DNA of 64,000 bases from Bactrocera neohumeralis (GCF_024586455.1 NC_065921.1:90084061-90148060), one strand, 5' to 3'; numbered from the stretch's first letter, positions 1-13,715 are shown. Made by a program: numbers and translations. The notes: a model not told the origin generated them from the sequence alone.

Positions 1-510
1 TTAGAGCAGAGGTACGCGATTAAATTCTGGGTGAAACTCGATATATCTGCGACAGAGACGTTTGATATGATCATGCAGGCTTACACAGATGTTACTTTGG
101 CAAGAAGTGGTGTGCTTCGGTGGCACCAGACCATTTTTGAGGCCCGGGAAGAGGTCGCTGATGAAGACCGTGCTGGGAGACATCATTGCCTTTTTTTGAC
201 GTGAAAGGCATCGTTCACCATGATTTTGTTTCTGCTAGACAAACCGTTAACACCAAGTTTTACGTCCTCAAGAGACTCGAACGAAGGGTCAATCGCCTTT
301 CACGGTTCACACCGCCTTTCTTGTGAACAGCTACTAAACCAAAACCGGCATCACAACGCTTCCGCAGCCGCCATACAGCCCAGATGTGGCCCCCCGGACT
401 TTTGTTTGTTTCCTTGCCTCTGCTCTCAAGGCTATTCCGGAGAATGCCTTCCGGGACGTCTTCAATGCTTTGAAATCGACTCAGTGCTACGACTTTCCGA
501 ACATACCCTG
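1..510 (+). mobile_element. Decayed mariner transposase copy 1 (5' end outside window)
   Basis: Frame 1 reads an N-terminal mariner DNA-binding segment from base 1 (LEQRYAIKFWVKL...) through the linker motif REEVADEDRAGR. It then jumps directly to HHCLF and, after a frameshift, to the second catalytic block FFDVKGIVHHDFV near 197-235. A third frame near 340-410 carries YSPDVAPPDFCLFP, the signature around the last Asp of the D,D34D catalytic triad. Another frame carries ALKAIPENAFRDVFNALK near 422-475. The middle of the gene, including the first catalytic Asp, is deleted, and stops and frameshifts break the rest, so it cannot encode an active enzyme. The 5' end lies outside the window and no terminal inverted repeat is seen at the 3' side. 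The same family recurs at 11149-11935 in the opposite orientation. Confidence 0.85.
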
Positions 511-3500
511 TAAGTTCTTGTAGCACAGTCGCAAGTTGCTGATGAAAAGAAGAGCGAGGGAGAGAGTTAGCGGCAAACTCAGTACTTAGTTGAATGGCTT
601 CGGCTTGAGTTCTTAACTGCATTCAGCAGACGAAACTCAACTTCACAAAGTGAATAAATCAAATTAGTGGCTTGGAGTTCTAACCACGCGAATGTTCGAT
701 GAACCTCGGCATTTGTTGCTGCAGAATTATTACACAAGAAGAGCATCAGCACACGCAACTTAAGCTGAGCAACGAGTGGGAGTAGAAAACTGCTGGCGAC
801 CACAGAAATTTTGCTGTAAATATTGTGGGTTCACGAAATTAATTTCAATGAAAGCAACTTGCGCATTTTGGAGCTTCTTCGCAACAAAAAGAAACCGCAT
901 GTAATTTATAAATAATTGTACATTTATCTGCGCCACGACATTCGCCTATAAAAGGACAGAGATTCGCCCAACCAGAGCAATCAGAATGCGGCCGTTAAAA
1001 AGAAGGTGACAGTTAGTAAATGAATCAGTAAGAATTTTAGCGCAGGATGACATTTTATGTAGCCTTAAACAGATTAATCAGAAATCAATGTCCAACGCCT
1101 AAAGCGAACACGCAAATAAATCACATTGCAATTAGCAGGGGGTGGAGAGTGCGGAAAACTTTCCGGAAACCGAACCCACAATTTTCATAATTTTCATGCG
1201 TAAAACAAAACGGAGACGACGAGAGGCGAAATTAATAAATCGACAATTTGCAAGAAAAGGCGAAGAAGAGACACATAAAAATTGTTTTCAACGTGATGGC
1301 AGTGAGCAGAGTGGAGCGAAGCTCTTATTGAGCGACATGGTATCACAATCGATCTTAAAAACCAGTGCAATGTACAGGCTGTTGTAATCGATGATGACAA
1401 ACACTTACGATTTCTGCCCTAAAAGCCTCTGAAACTGACGCAAGCGAACACAACAGCACATTGACGGGCATAAATTATGCGGACTTACATTGGGGGAGCG
1501 AAACAAAGCACGACAAAGGCAGCTACATGAGGTCATCGCAGAAAAGGGGTCAAACATCATAATTAGCAGAACACAAAGCGCTTTTATTGAGAACAGTACA
1601 CACACACACACACAAACACGCACAGCCAAGAAGCTACAAAGACAAGTGTGTCTCGCCTCTGTACACCCTGTACACCGAGTGTTTACAAAGAATGACTTCA
1701 GCTCTAGCTGGTAATACATAACCACACACAGGCAGATACACCCACGTACGAGCACACAAAGGCACACGAAGCATACAAGGAACACTGTAGCACGGGGGAT
1801 TGAAAAGACAGTTTCAATTGCTAATTGCAACATGCAACCGATAACTGTACGTGCAACCATGAAGAAGAAGAACGAATGCAAAATGAAAGCGAAAGGAAAA
1901 ACGAATGCAGAACGAGAGAAATTGGGCGTTATAAAAACGGAAAGTTAACCAACTAAGAGTGGATAAATGGGCTACTAACAGAGACAGACAATAGAGCCCA
2001 TTAATCACAAAAGCAGTAAGTACACACACACATACATACATGCATGCATATACTTATGTACATATATAGGACAGTTACTTATTTGCATAAATAATAATCG
2101 ATGTGGACAGAAAGCATGATTTTACTGGATCATTTAATAGAGGTTAGGGAGCATAACAGAGCTGAAGAGTTTACATGTAAAAGTAGGATTTTGTAAAGCG
2201 CGCTTGAGGAACTAAGGCCACGACAGATATTGGCAAAGAAGCTGTGAGAAAGCTGAAACGTTTTCTATTAGCTCATGTATCGAGTCGCTTATGTCATCAG
2301 CGAAAACCATTACGCTTGTTTTTTGGTTTAAAAATAGTAAGCTTTGGTCGGAATATTTTGTAGGGAAACATTTTCAGATTTTATTATCGCTTTCTGAGCA
2401 ATTTATGCTAACTTTCCTGTGCGGTAGTGAGAGAAAAACCATTATTCAAATAAAACGTAATTTTATTGGGATCCTCAGAGGAGGCTTAAAATGAAAGCTT
2501 TTTGCTAAGTGGCAGCCATACACTCACACAATGCAGCGAGTCACTTCAACTAAACTCACTCTCAGACAGCAGCACGTGGGTTGAGGTTGAGGGCGATTTT
2601 CAGCCAAATCTAATATACCAAATTGCAATTTGCAAAATCACGGCAGGTGAAATATTGTAGAAGCAGGCGCAGTAATGAAAAAATAATAAAAAGGATAGTC
2701 AACATTGAGCTTTCACACAGAACAAAAATATTCCTGAATTTCCTGGTAATTTCCGGTTGGAAGGCATACACACACACACAATCTAGGGATGGACAGACAA
2801 ACAGCAAGACTATTAAATTTTAAACGCTCAAACGGAGCGACCAAATGAAAAAGTATAGACAAATTTTTTTCGCTCAGACGAAAATTAAAAAAAAAAACAA
2901 GTAAAAAGCACTCAAAGCATGACTGCAGCGGTAAGGGGGTTAAGCAGATTAGTTCACCAGCAGGCAGTCGAGCGTTATTGCCAACTCGTAAATATTTGTG
3001 ATAAATATAAATTTTATAAAAACAGTTTGGCAAAAATGTCACATTCCGCCAGGATCATTTAGACCGTTTGTGTGGTTTTTGCTATTTTGTGGAAGTGGTC
3101 AGAAAATTTAACCGAGATAAACCCCCCTAAAAGCTTGCTTGAACTTATTTCAAGAATTATCAAAAAAGCTGTCATAAAAGCATGTCTTTCGTTCGGAATT
3201 GACTGCAAGTTGGGGCTTTTCTTATTATAGAATGACAGTGAGAGCAAGTTGTCGCAGCGCCAAAATTTTTAATGATCATAACTACTGTGAATGCGATGAA
3301 TTACATAAATTGTCCTCACCTTAATATGAATTTAAAGAAATATAGAAATAACAATTTTTCTACGGGAACCGAAGCTGAAGACAACACGGAATTTTTAATA
3401 AAAACAAACGTTACGAAACACGTAAGGTCAGCACATGTGAGAGCACGTACGAAAACTAAAATACCAGACCTATACGTGGGCCACATACATACCATATACT

Positions 3501-5234
3501 TACATATATGTACATATGTAAGCTTATACAAGAAAATACATATGGGAGGCGAGCTCTTCGGCCGTCGCAACACCGGTCGAGTGTACATCCATGCACTGAG
3601 GCCGTCAAATTGACTGACGAAGCAGCACTGGTGAGTGAGCAAGCGCAAGCTGGATGACTACTTGACCTTGACCCACTTTGGCGTACGCTCTCACACCCAA
3701 ACACCCAGAATGTGGCGTGGCAATCAGTCTGTTGCCACAGCTGCCGTTGGCGGTGGTGGCAAGTGTGGGTGGTTCACCGTTAATTCACTCATCACAGCAC
3801 ATATGCCAGGGCATGAGTATGTTTTCAAAATCGTGTTTCTGCCGCATACACATACACACCCTCAGGGGCACGTACCAACAGATGTAGATATGTACACAAT
3901 TTAAGGGCATGTAAAATGCGTTAGTACAAGTTTATAAAAATGAGTTGCAATTGCACCGTGTAGCCTTACACGAGCACTAGCAAACACACGCTACACCACT
4001 TTTTGAATTACATGCGCCTGTTGCAATGGGGGTAGGCCAGTGTGAGAGCACAGAAGCAACTGCAGTTTTCGTTGTTCAAAACAAAGTGTGTAATGCGCTG
4101 AAAATCTATCGACCATTGTGTTTTTCACACATCTTTCTCTTTTTCTCGCTATTTTCCTTTTCGCTCACCTTTTTTCCGTTTGTTCACAGTCTTTACTAGA
4201 TTATGGTAAGTTCCAAAGAGCATTCAAAATATTCGACTGGCGCAGACACTGGCTTAAATGACTCCATCTGCACGTCTACCCGATCCCAGTTGAATTCACC
4301 GAGTCTTACCTGCAGTGGGCGATTAACCGAATGCCAATAATGGCAATGAACTGCTTGCTATGGAAGTGATTCTCTTATTTGTTGTTAATATGGTAACTTG
4401 CTATGGCTGTGCCCTCATTAGAGTTCATTACCACTCTTTATGCGCCATTTTTTATAAGCGAGCAGACAGTCGGTCTATCGGGAGTATCTAAGGACGACAA
4501 TTACACGCTTAGGGTCACAGAACTCTACTGATTCACCAGCGATATCTCGCACCTAAGCTAAGCATAAGTCTTGAAATGAAATTAGTGCTGCTTTTTTATG
4601 ACTGGAATTTATCTGAAATAAATGCTGAGCTACAAACGAGGCCTAAGCAAAGAACAAGGTGTGACGCAATGTGTGAGATAGGGCATTTGGAGTTGTGCAA
4701 ATGTTTAATCAGCGGGCTAAGCACCTCATTTTATGCACAGTGCCGTACTTCGCATAAACACAATCCCTGTAGGAAAACTCATATCCTATGCTGTACAGTC
4801 TGCGTACTTCAGTAGTCGCTAAGAGTAGGGCATAGTGGCTGTCTTGAATTCGCCAAACGTTATGCTCCAGCGATTCGAACAAATTATACATCTGATATAG
4901 CTCTAACAAAGAGGCAACACTTGTGATGCTACCCTGCGCTAGTGTTATGATTCTTTTTCAAAGGCGAAATTATTTTTTTTTTATGTTTAAAAATATTGCT
5001 TTAACCATTTATTGTAGTATTCCACAAAATATTATAATTTAATTCGTGTTTTATGTTAAAAAAAAAGAAATGCGTACCATGCGTTTGAACCATTCACAAT
5101 AGTAAAGGTGACCTAAAATATGCAAAACAAAACTTTGAAGATAGAAGTTATACCACTTTAATGAGGTATCCGCATACTCTCTTGTTTCTATAACTTTGTT
5201 GTTGCTTTCACAAGTAAATTTTTAAGAAGACAGT
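511..5234. other. Non-coding stretch, probably hppy intron 1
   Basis: No host exon is recognisable here. Open frames are short and low-complexity on both strands. The stretch contains a CA dinucleotide run at about 1597-1620, several TACATA/TATGTA tracts (about 2030-2070 and 3485-3545) and A/T-rich spacer. It is assigned to the first hppy intron by position only. Confidence 0.5.
1597..1620. repeat. (CA)n microsatellite
   Basis: An almost uninterrupted CA dinucleotide run followed by CA-rich sequence. It creates spurious His/Thr-rich open frames. Confidence 0.85.
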
Positions 5235-5298
5235 AGAAGCAGGCAGAGAAATGACCCATCATAGCTGCCTTTGATGGGTCATTTCTCTGCCTGCTTCT
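5235..5298. repeat. Perfect 27-bp inverted repeat (hairpin), 10-nt loop
   Basis: The left arm (5235-5261) and the right arm (5272-5298) are exact reverse complements over 27 bases, separated by a 10-base loop at 5262-5271. The arms contain GGCAGAGAAATGACCC and its complement. The flanks do not extend the pairing. No coding potential, TA duplication or known element end is seen. It may be a foldback insertion, a template-switch palindrome or a transcribed hairpin. The stem has no mismatch, which is unusual for a conserved animal microRNA precursor. Confidence 0.9.
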
Positions 5299-8200
5299 CT
5301 AAATCAATTATATCGAAATTGTTGATGTTTTTAAAGAATTATACCGAGTAATGAGGCTTCTTCTCCGAATTCACTTGCTCTCATGAAGAAAAGTCACACG
5401 AAGTATTTTGTGGCTTAATATATTAGAGTCCAGTCATTTCCGAATTAGCAAGTGCATTTCCTGCCGGGTCGTATGTAGCACGAATACACATATGTGTCAC
5501 AAAAACCCGCGCTCACGCACGGCCGGCAACGTTTGGTCACAAAGTGAATTGCCATAATGATAACAACAACAATAACAGTGACAACTGTGAAAACAGAAAC
5601 GAAAATAAATATTATTAACGGCACAACTGTGAACGTAGACATAAATAAAGAAGGTATTACCCACTCGACAACAAGTACATGCGCAAACCCATAACTAACG
5701 GTTGAAAATTTGTTTATTTTTTTCGTTTTTTGTTTGGTTTGGTTTGGTTACGTTCTGCAGTCAACAAATTGTTGGACCACAAGCGCTGGCTTTTAGGTCG
5801 TCGGCACATATCATGCGTGTGTATAGTAAGTTCTCGCCCATGTACACATAACAATTACCGTTGCGTTCTGAGTAACATGCGGCCTCACCATAACAGCGAA
5901 TAAAGCAACGGGATTAGCGGAGGTTAATTGAAATGTTCCCATCTTCAATGGGGCGAACTCAGCGCGAGCAGCGAAATAGAGTTGGATACTAGGAGAGTGA
6001 AAAGTAGAACCTACCTTCTTACGACTTTCAAAATGTGTGCCAAAATGTGTGTCGTAAGAAACTCTCTTTAAATTATGGTCTTTATCGAGACCAGGGTTTT
6101 TTACAGAGCTTATTCCTTTCTTTTCGAAAGACTCATGACTTGTCAGTACGAGTATACGCAACCAATATTCTACCCTACATTCTAGCAGCCAGTCCAAACG
6201 GAAGAACGTTGAAAGGATAGTTCATAAAGATAACTAAATGACCTGATCTAGCTTGAGATGTAGCAGCACTTATCAGTTACATTGTGTTACCGGCGATTCT
6301 CATCAAACGAAGAGGCTACTTCTTTAAATAAATGTCACTAACTCGATCAAATTGTGAACCGTTTTGTCTAATTGCAAAAATATTCATAAATATAAACTCC
6401 CTAGAAAACACACCCCAGTACCCACATCCCTTACCATGAGGAGCTGATAATCGTACAAAAAAAGAGATCAATTAGTTAAAGGTTTGAAAGTGAGGTGCTG
6501 AAAACCAGTCGTAAAATTGGCTTGAGAATGTCGCGAATGCGTATGCAATGGCATAATTTCTCAAAGGAAATACTTTAATGAGAAGTAGTGAATGTGGTGT
6601 GGAATAATAAATTATGCACATATGTATGTACATATGTATGTAAATTGAAATTAACGAGAATATTTTCAATATTTCATGAGTGGAATAAAGTGAACATAAT
6701 TCTGTGTGGGCTTGAGAGAAGTGAGAGAGTGATTTAAAGAAGGCAAGTCAAACTCCGCTAGCTACGATAAATGGAGGCAAGTAAGCGCAATCTTATAGAG
6801 CTAGAACCAAGCGAAGGTACAAGAGTATACACTTATACATGAGTACAAGCTAAAGCGGATAATTAAGCAATTTGCATGAGACTGAAGAGTACAGACAAAG
6901 ACACATGTATGTAATATGTATCCACATACATAATTCTTATGTCTATCGAAGCGCACGTCAATGACAATAAAGCCAACCGACTGGAAGAACATAAACACGT
7001 CGCAAACTTTGGACTGCGCAGTTGAACCAACCTTTGTTCGCTCGAGCCAGAACAGCTGGAGTTCCACTACACACAGCATATGTATCGATGTACATATAAG
7101 ACGTACGTATGTATGTATGTATGTATGTATATATGTATGCATGGGCGCAATTAGTAAAAACTGATTATGTGCTTCAACGTTTACAGATATGCGCTGGCGG
7201 GTAATGGCACAAAAAACAAGAAACATTCGAACTGTATGGCGACACATCATACCCTCAATCGCTTGGCATTTCTGTTGTCGAAGCGCGTCTGATGTTCTCT
7301 TCGGATGGCTGCCTCGGCTACCGAAAGTCAGTCAAGCGGAGCTTTCTTATGCATGTGTACATATTATTTATGCAACTTAATGTCTCAAGTTTGCGCCACA
7401 CAGAGGTAATAGGACTACTGTCAGTCTTGTGTTTTCATTGAAGATTTAACCGCTTTCGAAAACCTGAGCAGTGCTCAAGAGCATGGCACACCTGGAGGGA
7501 ATAACGCACAACTCTCCGGGGGAGAGGGCCTAAATGAGACATTTTTTAAAAAACGAAAAAGTTTGAATTCTTAGGAGTAAATTCTTCATTATTAGATTTT
7601 GTGAACTACTTAACGAGAATTTTTTGAAAGTATTTCCACAATTAATTATTCCCTTTTATTTATTTACTACCGAACCTCCTTCATTTAATCGGCTCTTTTC
7701 TTTTTATTATTCAATTACTTTTGCACTGGCATTGAGCACTTCCTTTAATGTTTTTGCTTGTGTATGTGTATGTACTTTCGAAAATGTGTTCAATTTCATT
7801 TTTGCTTTCTGTTTTCATTTTATCACTGTTTATTAAGCAACGAGTTGAACAATTTGACTTCGCGGTATAAAATGTGGAACTGGCAGCGGCCAAATCCACT
7901 GTGGGCAGTACTCAAATACGGATGAGCGTAAAGCGTGATTGGCACAACAAAATTAATCAAAATTATTTTTTCAATAAACCTTATTATTATTAGTGCTTGA
8001 AATCATCAGAATGTTATGCCAAAGTAGGCAAAGAATGGAATGGCCAACACAATCGTTTCAGCCGTCGAAAAAAATATCAGAAAAAAGCATTTTATTCGCA
8101 TACATGCGAAAGTTCTAGTTTATAATCTGCATTGTGGCATATAAAACTGCCGGTGATGAGGAAAAAATACAGTAATGAGCAAAGCGATTAACGCGTAATC

Positions 8201-11148
8201 AACAGCAACCACAAAGCTGACATAATGGCCCACCAACGGCCACGCACTCCGATGTGTCATCGTTCATATGCGAAAGTTTCTTGCAAATATACATACAATT
8301 TAATCAGAAAAATTTGAGATAAGAGAGAGAAGGTGAGTGTCAAAGTGTTACATTGCACCTGTCAGTTTACTCCTCACGTAACCACTTTTTAAATTAAACT
8401 GGCTTGCAGCGTCTTCGGAAGTTCTGCGCGGTGCAGTTAGCACAGGAAAGAGTTGGCAATATACTTATTTATAATCACTATTTGAAGAACACCGTAGAAT
8501 GACATGCTAGTCCGCTTGCACCCCAATGACTGATAGACGACATAGACACTTAACACGCTTACTCTCCCTCACGCAAGAAAGCGTTTTCTACTAAGTTTTC
8601 CTACTACTGACCGTTACTACCAAATATAAACGATTGAACGTGTTCAGCTGACATACACCCACACATACGCACATACGAGCTGGTTCATACATTTTAAATT
8701 TCGGTAAGAATATTTATTGTACTAAGTGTGAAGTATTGCACAACTGTCATTGCTGGCACTTTACTGTTTCTGATTGCGCTGTTGTTGTTATTGTTCTTTT
8801 TTCCTTTGTTTTTTGCCAGTTTTCGCTTTTGTTTTGCAGTTTCAACCATTTGTTTCACGTACGCTTTAGTTGCCATGTTGTTGTGTGTTCATTTTCACAG
8901 TCATCGTTTGTTGTTGTTGTTTTGTTTGTGTACGCTAGGCTTACAATGGAATAGCGTAACTTTGGTAATTACATTTTTAATACTTTGTATATTTAATTGG
9001 CTAACGCTGCGCGCCGCTGTTGCTATTGTTGTGCCTGCCGCCTTGACTCATGAATTCGTGTATTTTCGCATGAAAATCCCTGAGTCTGCGGAAAATGTAG
9101 AAAATGCAATTCAAAGCATTCCACAAGCACCTATAACCATTTGCCTCCCCCCCCCACTTCGACGATCCACATGTCTCATACACATACTAAGTAGCGCCCC
9201 CACCGCTCGCCCCTCTCGCCAGTTGCAGCATTGGCGCTGTGTTGTCGTCGTCGTTGCAGCGTCTGCTGGTACTAGTTTAATCCCTTTCAGATTCTCGTGT
9301 AAAATATGGAGATCGGTTGCCAGTCAGCGCCGACATGCTGCTGGCTTTAGTGTGGTTGTTGTTTTAATAGCAACCGTAAGGTAGAATAGTGAGCGCAGTA
9401 AAACACTTTGCTTTCATTGGGTTACTTGATGTGCATGGTGTTGTTATTGTTTTTGTGGAATTTTCGCAAACATTTGCACACTTTGTTGTCAATTTAAAAT
9501 GGCTTAAATTTGATGAGCGTAGGCCCCGTCAGCCCCGTTAGCCGCCGGCTCAACGCTCACTGCTTGCTATCTACTGATCACAGCGGCGTGTGTGGCGAGC
9601 AATGGCAGTTAAAGCAGCTTAAAATGTAATTTACTGCCAGATAAAACAGCAATGAGCCAATACACTCACACTTCTCTCTATATATGTATACATGTATGTA
9701 TGTATGAATATAAATGAAAATAGATAACGAAAAAGAGCAGATTGAAATTGCAAAATATATATTCAAAATTTACTTTTTAATGCAGACAAATGACCAGCGA
9801 CTGGCTGGATACGGCCACAATCACGTTATTTTCACAAGCGTTAAAATTGCATAAAACGCGATGGTTTCATAATCATGGCGAAAATAAAAGAATATTAAGT
9901 ATATGAAAGCACTAAATTAAAGAAAATTTTGCGCTAAAAGCTTTTCGCTTTCAATTAATAATCAAAATCAGCTAAGCAAACAACTCAATCGAATGGCACT
10001 CCACGGCGTATACGCAACGCAGGACACACTTTTCACGCGCCTCTTTCAATTTGATTAATATTTTACGTTCTATTTACATGGCATATTCAAATATTCATGC
10101 AGCTGACTTTATTCTCGTTTCTCTATTTATATGTGTGTGTGTGTATTTTCATATAAAAATAAAACAATTAAAACACATTTACTTCATTGAATAGAATCGA
10201 ATCGAAAACATTTGCTTCATTAGCAATTGTTAAGCAGCGATGCACACACACACACATACACAATTACATATTTATAGAAAACAGTAGACATTTACACTTA
10301 AAAGTGAATTAATTCGAAATGCAGTAATTGCCTCAAGGACTCTTGCCACACAACAGCAAAGCGATAAACACCAAAAACATTTTATGGATCTCCAAATTGG
10401 CAGCAACACAACAGCCACCAACACACTGCCATAAAACAATTGAAATTTAGCGCTGCATAGGAGAAAACTTTCGTACAACAACGTTGAATAGGAACACTTT
10501 AATTCCATTATGTTGGATTTCCACGCAGGGCATCAGTTACCGTGTGCCAGCAGCGCCACCGCCCACACTCTACCGACACACATATACATGCATACATGCT
10601 TATGTGATATGAGCATAATTTTATTTTTCGCCGCTTTTTTTCAAGCACACCAACACATGCATATTTCATGTTCATGCTAACGAGGAGCAAAAGTTTTGAT
10701 TACTACTAACGCCCACACACACACACACACGGTGTACGTTTGTGTGCGCGTAAGTTCAGGGAAGCACATTATGCTATGGCAAGCGTGCTGCTCCGTCCTG
10801 GTTCATGCTCGTCGCTGGCAAAATTGTTTTAAATTCTTTCAGGGCGAATAAAACTGGGATATGAAGCGCCGAGCAGACTTCGCTGCGGAAATAAATCAAA
10901 AATTGCGCTTTATGCAACGCAGTTACGTCAATTAAAAACATTGTTGCCATCAATTAAACTATTTGCAGACGGGGGTGCAATAGTTGAGCAACTTAGTTGC
11001 GCTGATAGCTTTACTAATAGAGAAAGAGGAGCGTTGGGGCGATTGCATTCGATGTTCGCAGTACCAGCGTTAAAAAGAAAGTAATTGAATTCCGTAGAGA
11101 AAAATTAATATTACACCAAACATATTAAGCGGAATTCATTTCAAGATA
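5299..11148. other. Non-coding stretch, probably hppy intron 1
   Basis: No recognisable exon. The longest open frame (8728-9384, plus strand) starts with GTG, is dominated by Leu/Phe/Val from T-rich DNA and resembles no family I know. Simple repeats include a GTAT run near 7105-7140, TG/CA tracts near 10130, 10245 and 10713, and ATGTATGTA near 9680. Confidence 0.5.
7105..7140. repeat. (GTAT)n microsatellite
   Basis: A run of GTAT tetranucleotides, one of many TATG/CATA tracts in the window. Confidence 0.85.
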
Positions 11149-11935
11149 CAGGCTTTGTCCAATCGTTACAATTCTTTAAAAACTTTCAAAATAGGCTTCT
11201 TCTGCGTCGATGCAGCGCTGACAGCGCGATTTCCAAGCATTGAAGGCGTCACGGAAGGCATTCTCCGGAATAGCCTTGAGAGCCGAGCTGCATGTTGCTT
11301 GGATCCCCTCTGTCGTCTCAAAATGTTGGCCTTTCATCGACCTTTTCGGGCAAGAAAACAAACAAAAGTCCTGGGGGTCAATCGTCTGCGAAGTTTTGTT
11401 GGACCCGATTGACCCTTCGTTTCGGTCTCCTGAGGACTTCCATGTAAAACTTGAGGTTGACGGTTTGTCAAGGAGGAACAAATTCATGATGGACGATGCC
11501 TTTGATGTCAAAAAAGGCAATGAGCATCGTTTTCACTTTGGATTTGCTCATTCTTCCGGTCTTCATCAGCAACCTCTTCCCGGCCCTCCAAAAAAGCCTG
11601 GTGCCACCGAAACACACCACTTTTTGCTAAAACGACATCTGGGTAAGCCTACTTGATAATATCAAACGACTCTATCGCAGATTTACCGAGTTTCAAACAA
11701 AATTTAATCACGTACCTCTGCTCTAATAAGCGCTGCATTCTCGGCTTGCACCTCTCACAAAAACACGTCACGCGAAAATGTTTGTCCTGACTCTCCAGGT
11801 GCTCGGAGACATCTGACCAGCCGCTCGTTCGTTAGCAAGGAACGCCCTCTACCGAAGCCAGTCGGTGCGCGCACGCTCCGAAGTATAGTCGCGACGGAAA
11901 AAAAATCATTCCTATTACTTTCAGGACAAACCTTG
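11149..11935 (-). mobile_element. Internally deleted mariner element, copy 2, with TIRs and TA duplication
   Basis: On the minus strand, starting near 11720, the DNA reads QRLLEQRYVIKF, then RWHQAFLEGREEVADEDR, then jumps to FFDIKGIVHHEFVPP and ends with RSMKGQHFETTEGIQ, ALKAIPENAFRDAFNAWKS and CIDAEEAYFESF. These are ordered pieces of a mariner transposase. A TAG stop interrupts the N-terminal part and the block around the last catalytic Asp is missing. The ends match as inverted repeats: CAGGCTTTGTCC at 11149-11160 and, read inward on the other strand from 11935, CAAGGTTTGTCC. Both ends are directly flanked by TA, the mariner target duplication. At 787 bp it is much shorter than the usual 1.3 kb and is not autonomous. 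Confidence 0.9.
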
Positions 11936-13715
11936 TAAAACAGTTTTCGATACAAGAATATAATTTTGATCGTTCAGTAATTGACAAAGGAATAGCTTCT
12001 TGGGAGGAAGGAATTTCATATCGAGATATCAAAAACTAAGGGACTAGTTAACTGAATAGACAAACAGAAGGACAGAGAAGCGGACAATGAGACGGACTAG
12101 GCTAAATCGACGCAGCTTTGTGGAAAACTTCATATACCCTGAACAGATATAAAAATCAAAACTTAAAATTCATTAAACAAAACTTTCATTTCGTCTCCTC
12201 CTTATATTATACCTCTAATATATAATATGACACTATTAAATAACTGAAATCAAAAAGTGGCCGCACTTGAGAGCGAACTACGATACCTGACAGCGATTTT
12301 TACAATTGGTATAATTCCATCGATTGCGAACATGCGAGAATCCATAGAAAGGTGCGTGTGTGAGTCGTGAAAAGTGAAAACAACAACAAAAACAACAAGT
12401 GGGTAAGTAGCACAACACATATACAATGAATCAATAATCGTATGCAAATTCGTAAACTTGACGAAACAATAAACAGAAAAATCGAACGACGAAATCGCAG
12501 CCCACAGCCGCACAGTCATACAACACCCATACATACATGCATACATATATGCATGTGTACATATGCTTTGAGCCATTTCGGTTCGTGGGTTGCTGTGTCG
12601 GATTCGCCATCAGCACTTTGACGCCAACGAATCGCTCGTCCCCCACTCGACACTGGAACGAAGCGCGTCGCCCAAAGTTAAGTGGCGCCATCAGTTTGGC
12701 CATTCCGTTAATAATGAACAACGGTTATTGCAGGCGGCGAACAAATAGGCAAACCAAACCAAACCAAACGAACTAATCAACTAACAGTGATGGTGCTGCC
12801 AAACGAAATGAGTAAGAAAAAATATGTTTCACTAGTAAATGTAAATTTCAATTATAAACTTACTTTCTTATTACGGAAGTTCCATTTGCGAGTTCAGAAT
12901 AATCACTTTAATTGTTCCACAGGGCGACCGGCAGCCAACTAATATTATTTCAACAAACTGGCAACATTGGCGCAAAGCTCGGCACAAATACGCTATCGAA
13001 TGGAGTAGACGCTAAAAGGACGAGGAATTGTTCGGAGGCCTAATGCGCCTAAGCGGATTATTTCATTCTTTATGGAGCGCCTCATCAAAGTGCGGAAGCC
13101 CAGTGCCTACTTAAAGCGTCCAAAAAATCAACCCCCCCCACCATACTCAAAAGACTTGCCTCTGCATAGACGTACGAGTCAGTGAAAGCACGCTTATGTG
13201 TGTGTGTGTGTGTGTTAGCTAGAAAATTATTAGATAACTTTGCGTAACTACCATAGATGGAGCCACATACACACGTGCAGATTCACAGTCACGCCTACAT
13301 TCACACACACACATACAGACATACTTTAAAATTTACACAAATTTTCGGCAACAAAAGTTTGCCTTTCTTTGCGGCTCGAACGCCAAAGTCGCTACACAAA
13401 AACTTATGTAATTTCCGTTTCTGGCAGCGGACACAGCAAGGGCAGCCGATCGGGCGGATGTCAAGTAACTGCCTGCGGCTAACTGGCAAATGCGCACAGT
13501 CTGAACTTCCCAATTGTCTGTTTCAGCAACGCCCTCCATTTTCGCACTCAACGGCCAGAGAAACACGGAGGTTTTCAGAAGCAGTTAGGCTTGTTCGCAC
13601 TGGTATGCAACCTGTTTGCTTGAAGTCTTACTGGAAGGGCTCTCAAGATCCGCAGGAGCTTTGGCAGTTTCAGAAAATCATATAAATACTGCAGTACTAA
13701 ATACAGTACTTCTAG
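11936..13715. other. Non-coding stretch with degraded repeat tail
   Basis: About 12000-12150 contains ACGGACTAGGCTAAATCGAC-like text followed by ATATACCCTGAACAGATATAAAA. This resembles the end of a dispersed fly repeat whose cleaner version (ATATACCCTGTTCAGGGTAT) is at 16260. The rest has CATA and TG tracts (13197-13215) and no recognisable exon. Confidence 0.45.

Noticed and set aside
8730..8755. TATTGCACAACTGTC, which shares the first bases of the miR-25/92/310 seed group
   Set aside because: Only the seed-like start matches and I could see no opposing arm to form a precursor hairpin.
8728..9384. 218-residue plus-strand open frame, the longest in the hppy intron
   Set aside because: It opens at GTG, is driven by T-rich DNA into Leu/Phe/Val runs and then a patchwork of basic residues, and shows no domain, splice context or codon pattern typical of a gene.
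11240..11656. 138-residue plus-strand frame
   Set aside because: It is the reverse strand of the mariner copy at 11149-11935; the transposase motifs are on the minus strand.
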